This document shows positions 60,730 through 64,000 of a stretch of DNA of 64,000 nt, one piece after another (position 1 is the stretch's first letter; every line of letters starts with the position of its first letter). The DNA is from an uncultured Prochlorococcus sp. (GTDB lineage Bacteria; Cyanobacteriota; Cyanobacteriia; PCC-6307; Cyanobiaceae). Made by a program: the position numbers and the translations under genes. The DNA lies in contig CACNCF010000001.1 of assembly GCA_902618795.1 (NCBI GenBank), forward strand, positions 1-64,000, given 5' to 3'. The notes under the pieces were generated by a model. It did not search any database. It was not told the origin of the DNA and was given only the letters and a program-made list of their open reading frames with translations.

Positions 60730-61593
60730 TCAAGAGTCTCTTCCTCCTCTACTCCTCTTAGAAACGCGACGGCGTCTTCGAACAACTAATTTATTACTTG
60801 GTTTGTTCTTTTTGCGTGTCTTTAATCCAAGAGCTGGTTTACCCCATGGAGTAACAGGTCCTGCTCTACCAATTGGTGCTTTTCCCTCTCCTCCTCCATG
60901 TGGATGATCACATGGGTTCATTACACTACCTCTTACTTGAGGCCTTCTTCCAAGCCATCTTCTTCTTCCTGCTTTACCCAAGCTAGTATTTCTTATTTCA
61001 GAATTACCAACTTCACCAAGAGTTGCGTAGCATTCTTTTCTTACAAGTCTTACCTCGGTAGATGGGAGTTTTAAAGCAACATAATCTCCCTCTTTTGCCA
61101 TAACTTGAGCACTAGCTCCTGCGGATCTAACCATCTGAGCACCCCTACCTGCATATAGCTCAACACAATGAACACTAGATCCTAATGGCATAACAGAAAG
61201 TGGCATTGCATTACCATCTTCAATTGGAACACTTTCTCCAGATATGACATTTTGTCCGACTTTTACTCCAGCTGGAGCGATAATATATCTTTTTTCCCCA
61301 TCTTCGTAGAATAAAAGTGCCAGCCTTGCATTTCTATGAGGATCGTAGTGTATAGCTGCAACTTTAGCGTTGATGTTTCTTTTATCTCTTCTAAAGTCAA
61401 CTAATCTATATTGCCTTTTGTGACCACCTCCACGATGGCGACAAGTGATAACTCCACGATTATTCCTGCCTTTAACTCTATGTTTTGAAACTATTAGTGA
61501 TCTTTCAGGCTTTGCACTTGTGATTTCACTAAAGTCAGTAACTACTCTCTGCCTAGTGCCAGGTGTATAAGGTTTAAATTTACGTATTGCCAT
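60730..61593 (-). CDS. rplB: 50S ribosomal protein L2
   Basis: Near the peptidyl-transferase centre. The 287 residues contain [23 protein letters not shown] and, near the end, [22 protein letters not shown] with the conserved His. The C-terminal tail [20 protein letters not shown] is typical. It is 12 nt after rplW. No indels noted. Confidence 0.98.
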
Positions 61594-61605
61594 GATTAAA
61601 ACTCC

Positions 61606-61908
61606 TTAAGATTCTGGAAATAGTTGGATTTTGTCTCCTTCAGCAAGACGTACAATTGCCTTCTTGACCTGAGAACGTTTACCGGAAAATTTCCCGACTC
61701 TTCTTGTTCTCCTAGGAGGATTCATAGTGTTAACTCCTATGACTTTAACACTGAACAAGGCTTCAATAGCTGCCTTTATTTGTGGTTTAGCCGCTCTATG
61801 ATCTACTTCGAAAGTATATTGGTTAAGATCTAGTGCATTTGTAGCTTTTTCAGTAATAACTGGCTTTCGTATTACATCGGCTAAACGAGAATCGAATAAT
61901 TTACTCAT
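61606..61908 (-). CDS. rplW: 50S ribosomal protein L23
   Basis: Exit-tunnel protein that docks trigger factor and SRP. The 100 residues include [28 protein letters not shown] and [19 protein letters not shown]. Its start overlaps the rplD stop by 4 nt. All landmarks of the family are there. Confidence 0.97.
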   Translation of the reverse strand: MSKLFDSRLADVIRKPVITEKATNALDLNQYTFEVDHRAAKPQIKAAIEALFSVKVIGVNTMNPPRRTRRVGKFSGKRSQVKKAIVRLAEGDKIQLFPES

Positions 61909-62537
61909 GATGCATAAACCTCCTGAATTTTATCTATCGCTGATTGACCTATTACCAATTTATTGGCATTGAGAATATCAAATACATTTAATTGATCGGC
62001 GGCGATTAATTTTACTTTCTCAATATTATTAATAGATTTTTTTATAATATCGGAAGGGCTATCAAGAATAACCAAAACTTTTTCAGTTTTTTGAATACCT
62101 AATCGAGCAAGGCCATTGATGATATCACTTGTTTTAGGCTGCTTTAAAGTAGATCCAAAATCTTCAACAGCCTTCATATCAGATACTCTGGACATAAGAG
62201 CTGTTCTAAGAGCTAATCTACGTTCCTTACGATTCATATCAAGATTGTAAGAACGTGGCTTCGGCCCAAAAATAATTCCGCCACCAGGCCTTAAGGGTGT
62301 CCTTATTGATCCTTGACGAGCTCTTCCTGTACCTTTTTGTTTGTATGGCTTTCTACCGCCCCCGCGCACTTCAGATCTTGTCAAAGTTGATGCTGTCCCT
62401 TGTCTTTTATTTGCTAGCTGTCTCAGGACTGCTCTATGGATTAAATCTGCCGAAGAAGTTTCTTTAGCAACTGCTAAATCAAGAGTAACTTTGCCTGATT
62501 TTTTACCATCCCATTTTAAAGTTTCAAGTGTTGTCAT
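61905..62537 (-). CDS. rplD: 50S ribosomal protein L4
   Basis: Assembly protein with an extended loop into the exit tunnel; in E. coli also the repressor of the S10 operon. The 210 residues include [35 protein letters not shown] (in part) and the [20 protein letters not shown] loop end. It overlaps rplC and rplW by 4 nt on each side, so coupling is expected. A candidate attenuator upstream of the operon is described separately. Confidence 0.97.
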   Translation of the reverse strand: MTTLETLKWDGKKSGKVTLDLAVAKETSSADLIHRAVLRQLANKRQGTASTLTRSEVRGGGRKPYKQKGTGRARQGSIRTPLRPGGGIIFGPKPRSYNLDMNRKERRLALRTALMSRVSDMKAVEDFGSTLKQPKTSDIINGLARLGIQKTEKVLVILDSPSDIIKKSINNIEKVKLIAADQLNVFDILNANKLVIGQSAIDKIQEVYAS

Positions 62538-63187
62538 GATTTTTCACCTCCTTTTTTGCCTACAACATTATTTGGCTTAATGTTGACAATTGAGCCGGGC
62601 TTACCGGGAACAGAACCCTTTACTACAAGCAAATTCTTCTGATCATCAATTTTTAGAACTAACAATCCTTTGGTAGTTATCTGTTTTCCTCCATATCTTC
62701 CTGCCATTCTTTTCCCTGGATAAATTCTACCCGGAGTTGTTCCTGCTCCTGTAGATCCTGGTGCTCTATGATTTTTTGAACCATGACTCATAGGACCTCT
62801 GCTAAAACCATGTCTTTTCTGGTAACCTGCAAAACCTCTACCCATAGATTTGCCACTGATATCAACTTTTTGACCAACCTCAAAGTTTTTTACAGTTATT
62901 TGTTTTCCGATTTCATAAGATGAAGTTTCTTCAACCCTATATTCTTTCAGATGCTTTAAAAGTTCTTCACCTGATTTCAATAAGTGTCCCCTTTCAGGTT
63001 TGCTTAAATGCTTCTCTTTGGACAAGCCATAACCTATCTGAACGGCGGTGTAACCATCCAAAGCAGTTGTTTTCAATTGAGTGACGCGGCAAGGACCAGC
63101 CTCTATAAGAGTAACAGGTACCGAATTACCTTTATCATCGAAAAGTTGGGACATGCCCAATTTCTTTCCTAAAATTCCGATAGACAT
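62534..63187 (-). CDS. rplC: 50S ribosomal protein L3
   Basis: First gene of the S10-spc-alpha supercluster in this genome (rpsJ is elsewhere). The 217 residues have [20 protein letters not shown] and the [28 protein letters not shown] loop at the peptidyl-transferase centre. The ATG is at 63185-63187; a 278-nt spacer to ndhN holds the promoter and a strong hairpin. rplD overlaps its stop by 4 nt. Confidence 0.97.
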   Translation of the reverse strand: MSIGILGKKLGMSQLFDDKGNSVPVTLIEAGPCRVTQLKTTALDGYTAVQIGYGLSKEKHLSKPERGHLLKSGEELLKHLKEYRVEETSSYEIGKQITVKNFEVGQKVDISGKSMGRGFAGYQKRHGFSRGPMSHGSKNHRAPGSTGAGTTPGRIYPGKRMAGRYGGKQITTKGLLVLKIDDQKNLLVVKGSVPGKPGSIVNIKPNNVVGKKGGEKS

Positions 63188-63348
63188 AAGACTAAATTAG
63201 GCTAGCTCGTAATAATTTTTCAATTATCTAAACCCTTTAGTTATTAAGGTGAAGTTAATAAAAAAACAATTAATAAGGTCGAGACTTATCTGTAATAATA
63301 GATAGTTTCTCTTGGGATAAACCCACCTGAGTTTTTTAACGAAACGCT

Positions 63349-63401
63349 AAAAAATGTGAAATTTTCAGAGGCTCGGCTAGCTTGCGAGCTTAAAATTTCA
63401 C
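63349..63401 (-). terminator. Terminator-like hairpin upstream of rplC (candidate attenuator or end of a short RNA)
   Basis: On the minus strand, arms 63401-63392/63365-63356 form 10 bp (GTGAAATTTT type) and inner arms 63391-63385/63375-63369 add 7 bp with one G-U; the only break is a 3-nt bulge at 63366-63368. The loop is 9 nt. It is followed after one A by six T (63354-63349). It lies 162 nt before the rplC ATG. No T-run follows in the other direction. Confidence 0.7.
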
Positions 63402-63406
63402 TGAGT

Positions 63407-63416
63407 TACAATTGTA
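63407..63416. promoter_or_regulatory. Palindromic TACAATTGTA, possible two-way -10 element
   Basis: The 10-nt perfect palindrome contains TACAAT on each strand, a 5 of 6 match to the -10 consensus. On plus it would give a start near 63419 and an ndhN leader of about 47 nt; on minus a start near 63404, just ahead of the hairpin at 63401. No -35 box is evident. Inference. Confidence 0.4.
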
Positions 63417-63430
63417 CATCATCAAGTACC

Positions 63431-63455
63431 ATAAAATAAAATAAAATAAAATAAA
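63431..63455 (+). repeat. Microsatellite ATAAA x5 in the ndhN leader
   Basis: Five perfect tandem ATAAA units end directly before the likely ribosome-binding site (GGAAA) of ndhN. The repeat could vary in copy number and alter spacing between promoter and start codon. Confidence 0.85.
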
Positions 63456-63465
63456 GGAAATTTTT

Positions 63466-63942
63466 ATGCCATTACTTCTCTCAGGGAAAAAGTTTCATAA
63501 CGATTTAAAAACTAACAAATGTCTCGCAATATTTGCTCCTCTAGAAGGTGGTTATGAAACTCGTCTTTTGAGGAGAATGAGGGCCAAAGGCTTTAAAACT
63601 TTTATAACTTCAGCAAGAGGACTTGGAGATCCAGAAGTTTTCTTGCTCAAATTGCATGGCGTTAGACCACCTCACCTTGGTCATCAAAGTGTAGGAAGAA
63701 ACGGAGCGCTTGGGGAAGTTCAACAAGTAATCCCACAAGCTTCTGAGTTATTTAATGAAAATGATAAAAATAAATTACTTTGGTTATTAGAAGGTCAAGT
63801 ATTATCTCAATCTGAATTAGAGAGCTTAATAGAGATTTGCACTAACGATAATAAACTAACAATAGTTGTTGAAATGGGAGGTTCAAGAAAACTTGAATGG
63901 AAACCATTAAGCAATTATATTTTGGATGAATTTGAAAGTTAA
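63466..63942 (+). CDS. ndhN: NAD(P)H-quinone oxidoreductase subunit N (NdhN)
   Basis: Oxygenic-photosynthesis-specific subunit of the thylakoid NDH-1 complex (cyclic electron flow, respiration). The 158 residues begin [23 protein letters not shown] and contain [29 protein letters not shown] and [15 protein letters not shown]. No membrane segment is visible, as expected of a peripheral subunit. It has a near-consensus ribosome-binding site and stands divergent from the ribosomal supercluster. A probable ldpA start follows 5 nt after the stop. Confidence 0.96.
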   Translation: MPLLLSGKKFHNDLKTNKCLAIFAPLEGGYETRLLRRMRAKGFKTFITSARGLGDPEVFLLKLHGVRPPHLGHQSVGRNGALGEVQQVIPQASELFNENDKNKLLWLLEGQVLSQSELESLIEICTNDNKLTIVVEMGGSRKLEWKPLSNYILDEFES

Positions 63943-63947
63943 ATTGT

Positions 63948-64000
63948 TTGATTAAAACCAAGAATAAAAAAGATAAATGGATTAAGTTAATTTGTGGTGC
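63948..64000 (+). CDS. ldpA: Probable LdpA (light-dependent period protein), partial N-terminus
   Basis: From a TTG at 63948 an open frame runs to the window end: LIKTKNKKDKWIKLICGA. KLICGA resembles the start of LdpA, an iron-sulfur protein affecting redox input to the cyanobacterial circadian clock; ndhN-ldpA neighbourhood is remembered from Prochlorococcus. Only 17 codons are visible, so the identity is tentative. The start is TTG with no clear ribosome-binding site. Confidence 0.45.
   Translation, partial: MIKTKNKKDKWIKLICG

Noticed and set aside
60693-60785. Upstream extension of rpsS
   Set aside because: The 31 extra residues overlap rplB in another frame and are not part of S19; MGRSLKKGP is the universal start.

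Overview
The window is an AT-rich (by eye about two thirds A+T), densely packed, single-chromosome stretch from a marine picocyanobacterium. Photosystem I genes (psaA, psaB, psaI, psaL), NdhN, cyanobacterial-type RNase E, ferredoxin-dependent glutamate synthase, an MPBQ/MSBQ methyltransferase and a compact str plus S10-spc-alpha ribosomal supercluster together point to Prochlorococcus marinus. The low GC, many TTG starts and protein lengths suggest a high-light clade (probably HLII, from remembered sequence differences to MED4; not proven). It is almost entirely core genome: I see no insertion sequence, prophage or CRISPR array.

Layout. 0-9.5 kb: end of a tatD gene, rpsT, hisD, rpiA, a DegQ-type protease, then the classic rimP-nusA-ylxR-infB operon. 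9.5-18.6 kb: a DUF3493 membrane protein, tRNA-Thr(CGU), an ArnT/PMT-like glycosyltransferase, a GT2 glycosyltransferase, a B12-binding radical SAM protein, clpS, dapL, rne and rnhB. 18.6-26.4 kb: DUF1997 protein, pheA, MPBQ/MSBQ methyltransferase, a Lon-substrate-domain protein and the leftward str operon (rpsL, rpsG, fusA, tuf, rpsJ). 26.5-35.2 kb: glsF (gltB-like), a YciI protein, lipA, a degenerate serine-recombinase-like protein with a 70-residue acidic partner, and a head-to-head pair of a class A beta-lactamase-fold hydrolase and an NlpC/P60 hydrolase. 35.2-42.1 kb: psaL, psaI, a HEAT-like membrane protein, a DPM1-type glycosyltransferase, psaB and psaA. 42.4-47 kb: a CbiG-CobJ fusion, a HAD phosphatase, tRNA-Ser(GCU), alr and an HNH protein. 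47-63.2 kb: the leftward S10-spc-alpha supercluster from rplC through secY, adk, rpoA, truA, rplM, rpsI, rpmE to prfA. 63.2-64 kb: ndhN and the probable start of ldpA.

Functionally the window couples the translation apparatus (about 27 ribosomal proteins, EF-Tu, EF-G, IF-2, RF1, RpoA, NusA, SecY) with photosynthetic electron transfer (PSI, NDH-1), nitrogen assimilation and amino-acid synthesis, cobalamin synthesis and cell-envelope enzymes. The observations most worth a second look are: (i) a palindromic two-way -10-like element between rplC and ndhN that abuts a 17-bp hairpin with a T-run on the rplC side (candidate attenuator or very short RNA); (ii) a 17-bp long-range complementary pair in the leader of rne; (iii) a serine recombinase homologue whose catalytic Ser and two active-site Arg appear replaced by Thr and Lys, next to a tiny acidic protein; (iv) zinc-ligand-free forms of both L36 and L31; (v) several inverted repeats upstream of psaA. 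All are read from sequence by eye and need computation or experiment to settle.
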